Source of the DNA: Lachnospiraceae bacterium NC2008 | GTDB lineage: Bacteria > Bacillota > Clostridia > Lachnospirales > Lachnospiraceae | Assembly: GCA_000687675.1 (NCBI GenBank) | Contig: JHWS01000002.1 | Location: forward strand, 62,001-126,000 | Direction of reading: 5' to 3' | DNA length: 64,000 nucleotides | Shown here: piece after piece, positions 7,501 through 16,576 of the stretch | Layout of the letters: every line of letters starts with the position of its first letter | Numbering within the stretch: position 1 is the stretch's first letter | Notes under the pieces: generated by a model | Database searches by the model: none | The model's input: the letters and a program-made list of their open reading frames with translations, nothing else | What the model was told of the DNA's origin: nothing | Program-made: the position numbers and the translations under genes

Positions 7501-9733
7501 TAATGAACTTCTTACTAAATATTATGATGCCCAAGGCGGATATCACCCAGGTTTATTCTCAGGTCAGATGGATGAAAATTTTGAACTTGGCAAAGATGGG
7601 GATTCTGGTGCTCAGACATGCGTTAAAGGTAATGACTGGATTGAATCTATCCAGATTCCAGGTGTTAAGAAGATACCTGATTATGCATTTGACTCATGCG
7701 AAAGATTACAGTCTATTATTGTAGGTCCTGCTCTTGAAGATATAGGTTCTTCAGCATTTGTAAACTGTACAGATCTTGCAAGTATAGGTACTAACGGTAA
7801 TACAAAATATGATTTTGACAATTATATCTTATATGAGAAACTTCCTGATGGAACATATGAAATAACAACATGTCTTCCAGCAAGAGGTATCGGTATGAGC
7901 TCAGATGAAATCTGGGTTGAGACTGCCAATGACCCTAACCTTCCTAATGTATCATCACTTAACGAAGGTGCATTCCAGTCATGTTCTCATATTGCAAAGG
8001 TAGACCTTTCAGATACAACAATTGACTCAGTACCTGTTGATACATTCAATGGTTGTAAGACACTTACAGAGGTTATTCTTCCTAAGACTGTATCTAATAT
8101 TGGTGAGGCTGCATTTGATAATTCTGCACCTGCCCTTGACGTACAGATTCCTTCTAACTCACAGATTTCTGATAAGGCATTTGACCCGGATTCAACTGTA
8201 ACAATCTGGACTTATAAGGAGTGTAACGTTACTGCCAACTATGATCCTAAGGGATATGACAAGGTATATGTTAAGTTCCTTGGCTCTGAATATGTTATCA
8301 AGTTCTTAAATGATGACCTTACACTTTATAAGGCTGTCTATGTATCAGATGGCGGTAATGGATATTATCCAGAGCCAGACCCAACTCCATTACTTGCTGA
8401 GCATAATGGATATCAGTTCTCAGGCTGGAAGTTTGATAATGACAATAAGATTTATAACGTAACAGAAAACAGACAGGCAATTGCGGTATTCCATGATGAC
8501 TCTACTATACATAAGATAAAATATCTCAACGATGACTACTCAGTATTTGAAGAGATAGAAGTTCAGGATGGCGGTAATGGTTACTATCCTGAAAAGACAC
8601 CTGAACCAAAGGATTCTTCACACAAGGGCTATAAGTTCAGCTACTGGAAGTTCTTTGATGATAATGGTATCAGAAATGTAACGGAAGACAGACAGGCTGT
8701 AGCTGTATTCGTTGATGATAATGGTAATACTACTGAGAAAGAAACTACATCTAAGAACTCAGCATCAAGCAATTCTGCATCAGATAACAAGGCTCAGTAC
8801 AATGTTATCGTTGAAAATGGTGCTGGTTCTGGTACATACGAAGCTGGTAAGGTAGTTACTATTACAGCATACTCAGCTACTAATGGTATGGTATTTGATA
8901 AGTGGACAACATCAAATACTGACATAGGCTTTAGTAATGCTAACAATGTATCTACAACATTTATTATGCCTACACACAATGTAAAGGTTACTGCTACATA
9001 TAAGTCATCTTCAGGTAACTCAGCATCTAAGAATTCAACATCGAATAATAGTGCTAACAACAATAACAGTAACAAGAACAACAATAGCAACAATGGTTCA
9101 ACCTCGAAGAATTCTACTTCAGGTAATGGTGCTAATAAGAAGGGTAACTCTAATACAGACGTAAGAGTTACTACTGAAGCTATTGATAATAGTAAGAAGA
9201 ATCTTGCATCTGCTACAGTTGCAGGTTCTACAGATAACTTTGTAATTAAGGTTACTGATTCAGCTGCTGCATCAGCTGCTGTTGAAGAAGCTCTTAAGGC
9301 TAAGTACGGCGGAGACATAAGCAATATTAAGTTCGTTGCCTTCGATATATCTCTCTATGATGAGACTGGTACTTATCCAATTGAGAACTATCAGAATCTG
9401 GCTGTTACAATTACCCTTCCTATACCAGATGATCTTGTAAGCTACGCTGGTAATAACAAGATTGCTGCTGTAATTAATGGTGCAATCGATGACAAGGCAG
9501 TTAAGTTTACAACTATTGATGGTGTACCATGTATGACATTTACAGCTAACCACTTCTCGCCATATACAATCTATGTTGATACATCAAACCTTACTGGCGG
9601 AGATCTGGATGCAACACCTAAGACTGGTGATGGTATAGCACCTAAGTGGTTCTTAGCCCTTGGGCTTGCAGCATTCTCAGGAGTACTTTTCTTCTGGAAA
9701 GATAAGAAGCTGCTTCCTCAGAGTGCTAAATAA
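4562..9733 (+). CDS. Giant BspA-like leucine-rich-repeat cell-wall protein
   Basis: A 1,723-residue surface protein. Features in order: basic N-terminus and signal segment (about 25-45); an N-terminal region without recognised repeats; three blocks of BspA/LRR_5-type repeats with the IGxxAFxxC pattern (about 335-480, 715-840, 1025-1215); two InlB B-type repeats (about 1240-1310 and 1316-1390, each with GGNGYYPE and a GWKF/YWKF core); one divergent InlB-like repeat (about 1413-1485); a Ser/Asn-rich linker; a folded C-terminal region; and a sorting signal with PKTGD near residue 1686, a hydrophobic segment and KDKK. Such proteins commonly bind host or partner surfaces. The second ATG (4565) has better spacing (6 nt) from GGAGG at 4554-4558 than the first. 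The preceding sortase probably anchors it. Confidence 0.9.
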   Translation: MMAKASETKKKRKLNAKGRKVIRRSIAGVLMASALIVAAVPEDKSGSASAAPTNNNEALDYDKDSKLDRNKEVKKPDNVTYSLAFNSDPTHPDTPYEAYDVRQIDGNWTILSMYEYFVPSGSSTGAGVIYKYNDTYNVSELNLASNIYSGFMVVTVDEYNTYVSNSINTLRFYLDVSPYIHGSQTGPDGNGNTYKDDPNLVKKYLPEQYNEWKTLYDSRYSDWKKDHPDTEPSSLADLQMNPLDVLGKNMTEENKRIYYCENNPITGTTEIMQGYTLLPVRNYAPGKKYLDFSGTERNMPTNDQVYLVVVNDNTAATNQTVEVGGYKFRWLSTKGIEAIGEDAFKGTEKVDKLIVGSGIAYIGDSAFKGSFIKNVEFSGVTYIGNHVFQDCTYLEDITLTNSTTTIGKEAFRGCNKLKKVELPEGMKNIGFGAFAYCPVLESVDLSKNVNGCTIGEYAFYDCTKLSSVTFNDDYDFAIGKAAFALSPGNGAASQLTEFNFPKTIKDYVSAKTVNDYSETNYKLYNTEKKYYTASDASYTSRIGDYILANRDNLKIVTMPVNFGSSTSYEVVPLNTFDMCINLEHVDFTTGYNRMACFDPYLFEDVQTESFYVFGPDTSLYADSNLKYFANPRKCTWATSEDNSDPPNPKKATQVSDYIPYVYYADGKNHYEVGIGDYRYELEVNDSNNTASLLSCELIKGNVTSIPEFTIPGTVAKYSVKDMEPGCISDEIKNKIVKLNIADNSIESIDDGVFQKCAMLKEVDLGNSVKSIGKDAFADNSLLEKVTIGENIETIGQTSFANNPALTDVIFEHPSSYDTFQSIGTDAFKTTSPYLYFTGDIIKGYAPFDYAMGGNEINTDSVYICYQSPDPTNFKVLKDDKNDCITLIDYPHYEDLPIDVRTAFESGGTTPLNTSQQAQLDATKHLDVPDAVESIDMPAFVNGNNNINTRNFIYIISSNKVFGTDYTRKDVYSNENLTNASNELLTKYYDAQGGYHPGLFSGQMDENFELGKDGDSGAQTCVKGNDWIESIQIPGVKKIPDYAFDSCERLQSIIVGPALEDIGSSAFVNCTDLASIGTNGNTKYDFDNYILYEKLPDGTYEITTCLPARGIGMSSDEIWVETANDPNLPNVSSLNEGAFQSCSHIAKVDLSDTTIDSVPVDTFNGCKTLTEVILPKTVSNIGEAAFDNSAPALDVQIPSNSQISDKAFDPDSTVTIWTYKECNVTANYDPKGYDKVYVKFLGSEYVIKFLNDDLTLYKAVYVSDGGNGYYPEPDPTPLLAEHNGYQFSGWKFDNDNKIYNVTENRQAIAVFHDDSTIHKIKYLNDDYSVFEEIEVQDGGNGYYPEKTPEPKDSSHKGYKFSYWKFFDDNGIRNVTEDRQAVAVFVDDNGNTTEKETTSKNSASSNSASDNKAQYNVIVENGAGSGTYEAGKVVTITAYSATNGMVFDKWTTSNTDIGFSNANNVSTTFIMPTHNVKVTATYKSSSGNSASKNSTSNNSANNNNSNKNNNSNNGSTSKNSTSGNGANKKGNSNTDVRVTTEAIDNSKKNLASATVAGSTDNFVIKVTDSAAASAAVEEALKAKYGGDISNIKFVAFDISLYDETGTYPIENYQNLAVTITLPIPDDLVSYAGNNKIAAVINGAIDDKAVKFTTIDGVPCMTFTANHFSPYTIYVDTSNLTGGDLDATPKTGDGIAPKWFLALGLAAFSGVLFFWKDKKLLPQSAK

Positions 9734-9748
9734 TATTTGGATGATTTT

Positions 9749-11476
9749 ATGACAAAGAAGAAATTAATTCTTTCAATTTCATTACCTATACTTGCTCTTG
9801 TTGTAGCCATAGGCTTAGCAGGAGGGTATTTCTCAAAGGCAGATTCTACTGACTTTGTTATTTCTAATGGCGTATTGTCGAAATATACAGGAACCGCTGA
9901 GAATGTAGTTATCCCAGAGAATGTTACAGAGATTGGCTCTGATGCATTCTCTGGTAATCCTTACATTAAAACTGTTAAATTCCCTAAGAAAATAGAAAAG
10001 ATTGATTCGAGAGCATTTCAAACTTGTATAGCACTTGAGTCTATTGAGATTCCTGATACTGTTACAAAGATTGATTCTTCAGCATTTGCAGAGTGTAAGA
10101 ATCTTAAGTCTGTTAAAATTGGTACAGGAGTAACATCTATTGGAGATGGTATCTTTTCTTCATGTATGAATCTTGAAAAGGTTGATGTTGTTTCTGGAAA
10201 TTCAGCTTTTCAGTATAAGGACGGGGCTATCTATACTAAGGATATGACTGGTCTTATATCTTATATGCCAGGTAATAAGAATGCCAAGTATAATATGCCT
10301 GATACTGTAACATCTATATCTGAGTATGCATTCTCAGGATGTCAGCATCTTAAGGAACTTCGCCTATCTACAGGTATATCAAAGATTCCTTCCAATGCAT
10401 TCTACAATGCAGTTTCTCTTGAGCATGTAATTATAAACGAGCCTACTAAGGAAATTGGCTTTACTTCATTTAAGAACTGTACTGGACTTAAGGAAGTTGA
10501 ACTTCCTATGTCTATTAATAATATTTATGACAATGCCTTCGATGACTGTAATGAAGGGGTATACTTTAGATGTCTCGATACTTCATATGCAGCTTCATAT
10601 GCTAGAAACAGAGGATTTAATGTAACTTCTGTTTGCACTTATGTTTTAGAAGAAGATAATACTAATACAAATTCTAGTCAGAACGCTGTATCAGATAATA
10701 ATACTGCTAATAATAATGGACAGGATACTCCAACTAATAACATGTCATCAGATGCTGTATCAAGTCTTGTTCAGAAGATAGCTGGTGAGCCAGGATATGA
10801 TAAAGCGCAGGCGCCAGCTAATGATGATTCCTCAGTTATGTATGGTAACGGTGTTATAGTTTCTGACAAAGTATTTGTTATGACTAATGGTATGAAGGTT
10901 ACTGATGGTAAAGACCTTGGTAATAGCCAGTCATCTACTACAAGTTCTTCAGCAAGTGGCAGAATAGAGAACTATCAGTATTACAACTCAGATATGACTT
11001 CATATGACTTTAGTGATTCTGGCGTAAATACTATTGGAACTTTAGCATTTGCCAGATCGGATTTAAAGTCGGTCAATATACCTTCTAATATTATTTCTAT
11101 TGAGTATGGTGCTTTCTATCACTGCGATAGTCTTGAAGAAATCAATATTCCTTCAAGTGTTGTAAGTGTAGAAGCTTATGCATTCAACCATACACCTTGG
11201 TATGACAAATGGTTAGCTTCTGGAGAGAAGTTTTTGATTGTTGGTGATGGTGTGTTATACTCTTATAATGGTCAGGATGAAGATTTAGTAATACCTGACG
11301 GAGTTAAGTTTATTGCGCCGGCAGCATTTTCAGGACATAGCGAGATTAAATCCGTTACATTCCCTGATTCTTTGAAGGCTCTTGGTGATAACTCTTTCTA
11401 TAACACAAATATAGAGACTATCAACAATCTTGGTGATAACGTGGTTACTTACGGTAACAGCGGACTTAACAGATAA
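9749..11476 (+). CDS. Membrane-anchored BspA-like leucine-rich-repeat protein
   Basis: A 575-residue protein with a short basic start, a signal-anchor or signal peptide (about residues 5-25), a first LRR_5 block (about 40-290), an Asn/Ser-rich spacer (about 295-415) and a second LRR block (about 415-565). The repeats share the pattern IxxxAFxxCxxLxxxxIP with the larger protein upstream, 15 bp away, so the two are probably co-transcribed and related by duplication. It has no sorting motif, so it is either tethered by its N-terminus or secreted. I chose the ATG at 9749, which is preceded by GGATGA; an in-frame TTG at 9737 is possible. Confidence 0.82.
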   Translation: MTKKKLILSISLPILALVVAIGLAGGYFSKADSTDFVISNGVLSKYTGTAENVVIPENVTEIGSDAFSGNPYIKTVKFPKKIEKIDSRAFQTCIALESIEIPDTVTKIDSSAFAECKNLKSVKIGTGVTSIGDGIFSSCMNLEKVDVVSGNSAFQYKDGAIYTKDMTGLISYMPGNKNAKYNMPDTVTSISEYAFSGCQHLKELRLSTGISKIPSNAFYNAVSLEHVIINEPTKEIGFTSFKNCTGLKEVELPMSINNIYDNAFDDCNEGVYFRCLDTSYAASYARNRGFNVTSVCTYVLEEDNTNTNSSQNAVSDNNTANNNGQDTPTNNMSSDAVSSLVQKIAGEPGYDKAQAPANDDSSVMYGNGVIVSDKVFVMTNGMKVTDGKDLGNSQSSTTSSSASGRIENYQYYNSDMTSYDFSDSGVNTIGTLAFARSDLKSVNIPSNIISIEYGAFYHCDSLEEINIPSSVVSVEAYAFNHTPWYDKWLASGEKFLIVGDGVLYSYNGQDEDLVIPDGVKFIAPAAFSGHSEIKSVTFPDSLKALGDNSFYNTNIETINNLGDNVVTYGNSGLNR

Positions 11477-11530
11477 AATATATCCTTGCCAAAGGATTAA
11501 CTAAATAAAAATTAAGGGAGACTTACTACA

Positions 11531-12739
11531 ATGGCAAAAATTCAGATGACAACTCCACTTGTTGAGATGGATGGAGACGAGATGACAAGAATCTTATGGA
11601 AGATGATTAAGGATGAACTCCTTCTTCCATATATAGACCTTAAGACAGAGTATTACGATCTTGGTCTTGAGCATAGAAATGAGACAGATGATCAGGTTAC
11701 TAAAGATTCAGCTGAGGCTACTAAGAAATATGGTGTAGCAGTTAAATGTGCAACTATCACACCTAATGCTGCTCGTATGGATGAGTACAAGCTTAAAGAG
11801 ATGTGGAAGTCTCCTAACGGTACAATCAGAGCAGCTCTTGATGGTACTGTATTTAGAACACCTATTATCGTTAAAGGTATCGAACCATGTGTAAAGAACT
11901 GGAAGCAGCCTATAACACTTGCTCGTCACGCTTATGGTGATGTATATAAGAATACTGAAATCAAGGTTAATGGCCCTGGACAGGCATATCTTGTATTCGA
12001 GGGTGAAGATGGAACAGTAAGTAAAGAACTTATCCATGATTTCAAGGGTAGCGGTGTACTTCAGGGTATCCACAATACAGATAAGTCAATCTCAAGCTTT
12101 GCCAGAGCATGCTTTAATTATGCGCTTGAGCTTAAGCAGGATCTTTGGTTCGCTACAAAGGATACTATTTCTAAGAAATATGATCACAACTTCAAGGACA
12201 TCTTTAATGAAATCTTTGAGGCTGAATATAAGGACAAATTTGAGAAGGCTGGTATTGAATACTTCTACACACTTATCGATGATGCAGTTGCAAGAATCAT
12301 GAAGTGTAAGGGTGGTCTTATCTGGGCTTGTAAGAACTATGATGGAGACGTTATGTCAGATATGGTTTCTTCAGCATTCGGTTCACTTGCTATGATGACT
12401 TCTGTACTTGTATCTCCAGACGGACTTTTCGAGTATGAAGCTGCACACGGTACAGTTCAGAGACACTACTACAAGCACCTTAAGGGTGAAGAGACATCTA
12501 CTAACTCAGTAGCTACAATCTTCGCTTGGACAGGAGCACTTAAGAAGCGTGGTGAGCTTGATGGTATTGCTGAGCTTTCAGCATTTGCAGATAAGCTTGA
12601 GAAGGCTACTATTGCAACAATTGAATCAGGAAAGATGACTAAGGACCTTGCTCTTATTACATCTCTTGAGAATGTTGAAGTTCTTAACAGCCAGAACTTT
12701 ATTAAGGCAATTAAGGAAACACTTGAGAAGAGCTTATAA
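11531..12739 (+). CDS. icd: NADP-dependent isocitrate dehydrogenase
   Basis: Converts isocitrate to 2-oxoglutarate and CO2 with reduction of NADP, feeding glutamate synthesis in an organism that probably runs a partial TCA cycle. The 402-residue sequence belongs to the homodimeric type shared with eukaryotes rather than the E. coli type: [17 protein letters not shown] at the start, the substrate loop [19 protein letters not shown], the metal-binding DDAVARIMK and GDVMSDMV, and the cofactor region [24 protein letters not shown]. Length is normal. A GGGAGA site precedes the ATG. A 6-bp hairpin without a T run (11482-11497) lies between it and the LRR gene, so co-transcription cannot be excluded. 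Confidence 0.96.
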   Translation: MAKIQMTTPLVEMDGDEMTRILWKMIKDELLLPYIDLKTEYYDLGLEHRNETDDQVTKDSAEATKKYGVAVKCATITPNAARMDEYKLKEMWKSPNGTIRAALDGTVFRTPIIVKGIEPCVKNWKQPITLARHAYGDVYKNTEIKVNGPGQAYLVFEGEDGTVSKELIHDFKGSGVLQGIHNTDKSISSFARACFNYALELKQDLWFATKDTISKKYDHNFKDIFNEIFEAEYKDKFEKAGIEYFYTLIDDAVARIMKCKGGLIWACKNYDGDVMSDMVSSAFGSLAMMTSVLVSPDGLFEYEAAHGTVQRHYYKHLKGEETSTNSVATIFAWTGALKKRGELDGIAELSAFADKLEKATIATIESGKMTKDLALITSLENVEVLNSQNFIKAIKETLEKSL

Positions 12740-12770
12740 TTTGTTCTTGTTTATAGAAAAGGATTTATAA

Positions 12771-13373
12771 ATGTCTAGAACAGATGATGTATATAAACCA
12801 GCCCTGTCTGGTAAAAAGATACCTTTACTTCCTCTTGATAATAAATGGTACAAGCTTATGAGTGGTTATACCATGACTGAGCAGATGGTAGCCGACGAAG
12901 AGGAGATTAAAGAGCTTCTTAAAAAGCAGGGCAGGCTTAATACTTCACTTAAAGAATTAAAAAAGAAAAAGAATCATTTGATGGCTCAGATAGTTGGTAA
13001 CATGGATGAAGAAGCTGGTTCCACTATGGATGACATAAAGGAACAGATTGAAGAATGTAACCGTACTATGGACGAGTACATGGATGAACTTATAGATATT
13101 CCAAAGCTACTTAATGAGATTAACTATCGTCTTATGCTTGGGACTATGGAGCTTTGCTACGATTCTATTAAGACTAACACCGATGCTATTAATGAGATAG
13201 GTGACTGGATTGATAATATTCGCAAAGAACTAAAGCTTAATGTTGTTAGGAAACAGGAGAAGGAATATAAGAATCAGCAGATATATTCCTACATGCATGA
13301 CATATTTGGAGCAGATGTTATAGATATCTTCGATATGAAATACAATCCTGAATCTGAACATGTGATTAAATGA
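12771..13373 (+). CDS. Conserved coiled-coil protein of unknown function
   Basis: A 200-residue soluble protein that I do not recognise. It is highly charged, with long heptad-like stretches (about residues 40-75 and 90-125) that suggest a coiled coil, and no signal peptide, membrane segment or enzymatic motif. Its stop overlaps the start of the next gene (NAD(P)HX repair) by 4 bp, which indicates translational coupling. A GGA-rich ribosome site precedes the ATG. A structural or adaptor role is possible but is only a guess. Confidence 0.7.
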   Translation: MSRTDDVYKPALSGKKIPLLPLDNKWYKLMSGYTMTEQMVADEEEIKELLKKQGRLNTSLKELKKKKNHLMAQIVGNMDEEAGSTMDDIKEQIEECNRTMDEYMDELIDIPKLLNEINYRLMLGTMELCYDSIKTNTDAINEIGDWIDNIRKELKLNVVRKQEKEYKNQQIYSYMHDIFGADVIDIFDMKYNPESEHVIK

Positions 13374-14932
13374 GATACGCTATTGATGCCTTTAAGGCAA
13401 AAGAAGTTGAATCTAATACCATTAACAATATAGGAGTGCCGTCTCTAGTACTTATGGAGAGGGCAGCTCTTTTTGTGTATGAAGAGTCTTTGAAGTTATA
13501 TGAAACAGGGGCAGTTGCTTTCTGTGGTATGGGTAACAATGGTGCAGATGGTATAGCTGCTGCCAGAATGTTACTTCTTGATGGAAAGAAGACTTTGGTT
13601 GTTATGGTAGGGGATATTTCAAAGCAGTCTCTAGAAAATAAGACTCAGCTTGAGATTTATACTAAGCTGGGTGGGGAGCCTTTATATGTGTCGCCTGCTA
13701 ATATGGATTTAGATGATGTTTTTGAAAATGTCAAATCTAGACTTAGCGACTTTAATCTTATTATAGATGGTCTTTTCGGTATAGGTTTATCAAGAGAAGT
13801 TGGTGGGGTATTTCGTAAGATTATTGAATTTATTAATAAACTTAAAGAAGATGCTTCTGATAAGTATTCTGTTTTATCTGTTGATATAGCTTCGGGTTTA
13901 TCTACAGATACAGGACTTGTTCTTGGGGCTGCCGTTAAAGCAGATTATACATATACATTTGGTTATAGTAAGCTTGGTCATTTAATAGGCGATGGCCTTA
14001 AATATACAGGAAAGCTTCTTTGTAAGGATATTGGAATAGTTCAGGATGAGAACATAATTAATTCTGAGACTGGCTGCCAGGTTCTTGAAGAAGAAGATAG
14101 CCATAAACTTTTGCCGGTTCGCGACATAGCTGGAAATAAGGGAACGTTTGGTAAGGTTCTTGTTGTTGCTGGATGCGATGATATGCCAGGAGCTGGGATA
14201 CTTGCTTCTAAGTCAGCATTTAAGGCTGGCTGCGGTATGGTTAAGCTTTTAACCTCTTGCTCAGATAGAACTAGTCTTATGACAGCACTTCCAGAAGCTA
14301 TGGCAACTGTATATGGCCAAGATTTTGAAGAGGATTTTAAGGCAGGATTTGATTTTTCAGATATATGCATTATAGGTCCAGGTCTTGGCAAGTCTGATCT
14401 TAGCAAGAAGGTTTTAGAATATACAGTTCTTAACTATACTAAAACTTTGATTATAGATGCAGATGGATTAAATATCTTATCTGATAATATCGAACTTTTG
14501 GCAAAACGTTTAGAAGCAGGATATAAAACTATAATTACTCCTCATCCAGGAGAATTCAAAAGACTCTTTGGAATTAAGGATAAAGAATATCAGGATGTAA
14601 ATTACTGCAAGGAGATTGCCTCTAAGTACGGCTTGGTACTTGTAGCTAAAGATGCAAGAACTATTGTAACAGACGGTAGGCAGGCATACATCAATATTTC
14701 AGGATCCGATGCTCTTGCAACAGCTGGTAGCGGAGATGTGCTTACTGGAATAATTGCAGCTATGGTTCTTGGCAATAAAGAGACTCTATTAGTTAAAAGC
14801 GTTGCTTATGGTGTATACCTTCATGGCGCAGCTGGAAGTCTTATGGGGGCTGAAGAAACAACTTACTCCGTTACAGCCAGCGACATAATTGAAGGCATAA
14901 GCAGGTATATAAATCAGGTTATAAAAGGATAA
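13370..14932 (+). CDS. nnr: Bifunctional NAD(P)H-hydrate epimerase / ADP-dependent NAD(P)H-hydrate dehydratase
   Basis: Repairs hydrated, inactive NADH and NADPH. The N-terminal YjeF domain (about residues 1-215) epimerises S and R forms and shows VLMERAA and the phosphate loop GMGNNGADGIAAARML. The C-terminal ribokinase-like domain (about 245-515) removes water using ADP and shows GNKGTFGKVLVVAG, IIDADGLNIL, ITPHPGEFKRL and the anion hole GSGDVLTGI. At 520 residues it is a normal-sized fusion as in E. coli and clostridia. It overlaps the upstream coiled-coil gene (ATGA-type junction) and is followed after 6 bp by the CBS-domain gene. Confidence 0.94.
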   Translation: MRYAIDAFKAKEVESNTINNIGVPSLVLMERAALFVYEESLKLYETGAVAFCGMGNNGADGIAAARMLLLDGKKTLVVMVGDISKQSLENKTQLEIYTKLGGEPLYVSPANMDLDDVFENVKSRLSDFNLIIDGLFGIGLSREVGGVFRKIIEFINKLKEDASDKYSVLSVDIASGLSTDTGLVLGAAVKADYTYTFGYSKLGHLIGDGLKYTGKLLCKDIGIVQDENIINSETGCQVLEEEDSHKLLPVRDIAGNKGTFGKVLVVAGCDDMPGAGILASKSAFKAGCGMVKLLTSCSDRTSLMTALPEAMATVYGQDFEEDFKAGFDFSDICIIGPGLGKSDLSKKVLEYTVLNYTKTLIIDADGLNILSDNIELLAKRLEAGYKTIITPHPGEFKRLFGIKDKEYQDVNYCKEIASKYGLVLVAKDARTIVTDGRQAYINISGSDALATAGSGDVLTGIIAAMVLGNKETLLVKSVAYGVYLHGAAGSLMGAEETTYSVTASDIIEGISRYINQVIKG

Positions 14933-14938
14933 GGGACT

Positions 14939-15787
14939 TTGAAAAGTAGCAGATTTAAGAAAAATGAAGACCTTCAGGAAGATGACAAACTTGAAGGTGA
15001 AATATTATCCATAGTAAACGAGGGTACTGATAACGGTGCTATTAAGGAAAGCGAAGCAAGGATGATTTCCAACATCTTCGCCCTTGATGATACCAGTGCA
15101 GGCGAGATAGCAACAAACAGAGGTATGATTGTGTCTGTTGATTTGTCTATGACTATTAAAGAGGTTATAGATATTATGCTTAATCATTCATTTTCAAGAT
15201 ATCCTGTTCTTGATGGGGATATAGACCATATTGTTGGTATCCTTCACTTAAAGGATGTCTTTAAAGCTTATAACAACTCATCTAAGGACGATTTTGTTCT
15301 CTCTAGCAGAAAGGACATAATCCGTAAGGCTAAGTTCGTTCCTGAAAACAAGGTAATCAACAAGCTCTTTAGAGAGATGCAGGTTTCTAAAACCCAGATG
15401 GTTATTGTGGTTGACGAGTACGGTCAGACAACAGGTATCGTCTCTATGGAGGATATACTAGAACAGATAGTTGGTAATATCCAGGATGAGTATGATGAAG
15501 ACCAGCACCTTATCCAGAAGAATGCCGGCCAAAAATCATTTAAGATAGATGGTTTTGCCCCACTTGAAGAGGTTGAGAACCTTCTTGGTATCTCATTTGG
15601 ACAGACTAATTTTGATACTATTAATGGCTATCTTACAGACAAGCTGGGACATATACCAGCCCAGGAAGATAAATCATTTATTTTCACCTTTGATAATTAT
15701 GAGTTTCAGATTACAGAAGTTGAGGACAAATGCATCAAACAGGTAGTAGCTATGCCCTTATCTGTAAAGGCTTCAAAGGTTGAATGA
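14939..15787 (+). CDS. CBS-pair / CorC-HlyC domain protein
   Basis: A 282-residue cytoplasmic protein of the TlyC/CorC type. It has an N-terminal helical piece (EARMISNIFALDD), two CBS domains (about 60-185, including FSRYPVLDG and VIVVDEYGQTTGIVSMEDILEQIVG) and a CorC_HlyC domain (about 205-275). Relatives take part in magnesium or cobalt efflux; the membrane DUF21 domain found in many relatives is absent. The start is a TTG at 14939 with AAAGGA 9 nt upstream; no ATG exists before residue 42. The 'haemolysin' label used for this family is historical, and no toxin role is implied here. Confidence 0.86.
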   Translation: MKSSRFKKNEDLQEDDKLEGEILSIVNEGTDNGAIKESEARMISNIFALDDTSAGEIATNRGMIVSVDLSMTIKEVIDIMLNHSFSRYPVLDGDIDHIVGILHLKDVFKAYNNSSKDDFVLSSRKDIIRKAKFVPENKVINKLFREMQVSKTQMVIVVDEYGQTTGIVSMEDILEQIVGNIQDEYDEDQHLIQKNAGQKSFKIDGFAPLEEVENLLGISFGQTNFDTINGYLTDKLGHIPAQEDKSFIFTFDNYEFQITEVEDKCIKQVVAMPLSVKASKVE

Positions 15788-15838
15788 TTCACATAAAAAT
15801 GATAAAATTTTGATGATTAATTTATATGGAGGAATATT

Positions 15839-16570
15839 ATGTCAGGACATTCAAAATTCGCTAACATTAAGCACAAGAAAGAAAAAAATGATGCAGCAAA
15901 GGGAAAGATTTTTACAATCATCGGTAGAGAAATTGCTGTAGCTGTTAAGGAAGGCGGACCTGATGTTGCTAATAACTTTAAGCTTGCCCAGGTAGTTGCT
16001 AAGGCTAAGGCTAACAATATGCCTAACGATACTATTGAAAGAGGTATCAAGAAGGCTGCTGGTGATGGCAATGCCGTTAACTACGAACAGGTTGTATACG
16101 AAGGATACGGACCAAAGGGTATTGCTATTATCGTAGAGGCTCTTACAGATAACAAGAACAGAACTGCTGCCAATGTAAGAAGTGCATTTACTAAGGGTAA
16201 AGGCTCAATTGGTACACAAGGCTGCGTGTCATATATGTTTGATAAAAAGGGACAGATTATTATTGCTAAGGAAGACTGTCCACTTGATAGCGACTCACTT
16301 ATGGAGAAGGCTATCGAAGCTGGAGCTGATGACTTTAATGAGGAAGAAGATTCATACGAAATCATCACTGATCCAGATGCATTTGAAGAGGTTGCTAAGG
16401 CGTTAGAGCCACTTAAGCTTCCAATCGCATCTTCAGAGATTACTATGATTCCTCAGAATTATGTATCTCTTACAGATGAGGAAAGTGTTAACCAGCTTCA
16501 GAGAACACTTGATTTACTTGATGAAGATGATGACGTTCAGAACGTTTATACTAACTGGGAAGAGGAATAA
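15839..16570 (+). CDS. yebC: YebC/PmpR family protein
   Basis: A 243-residue member of the YebC/TACO1 family. Members were first described as DNA-binding regulators, and some are now linked to translation of proline-rich stretches on the ribosome. Hallmarks are the N-terminal MSGHSKFANIKHKK, AKANNMPNDTIERGIKK, and VYEGYGPKGIAIIVE. A GGAGGA site precedes the ATG. The genome encodes long Pro-Ala stretches only 3 kb downstream (residues 520-680 of the protein at 17549), so a ribosome-assisting role would fit, but that is inference. Confidence 0.95.
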   Translation: MSGHSKFANIKHKKEKNDAAKGKIFTIIGREIAVAVKEGGPDVANNFKLAQVVAKAKANNMPNDTIERGIKKAAGDGNAVNYEQVVYEGYGPKGIAIIVEALTDNKNRTAANVRSAFTKGKGSIGTQGCVSYMFDKKGQIIIAKEDCPLDSDSLMEKAIEAGADDFNEEEDSYEIITDPDAFEEVAKALEPLKLPIASSEITMIPQNYVSLTDEESVNQLQRTLDLLDEDDDVQNVYTNWEEE

Positions 16571-16576
16571 TTGACG

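Noticed and set aside
8794-9324. Minus-strand frame of 176 codons, Leu/Val-rich
   Set aside because: Mirror of the Ser/Asn-rich linker of the LRR protein; low complexity, no start signals.
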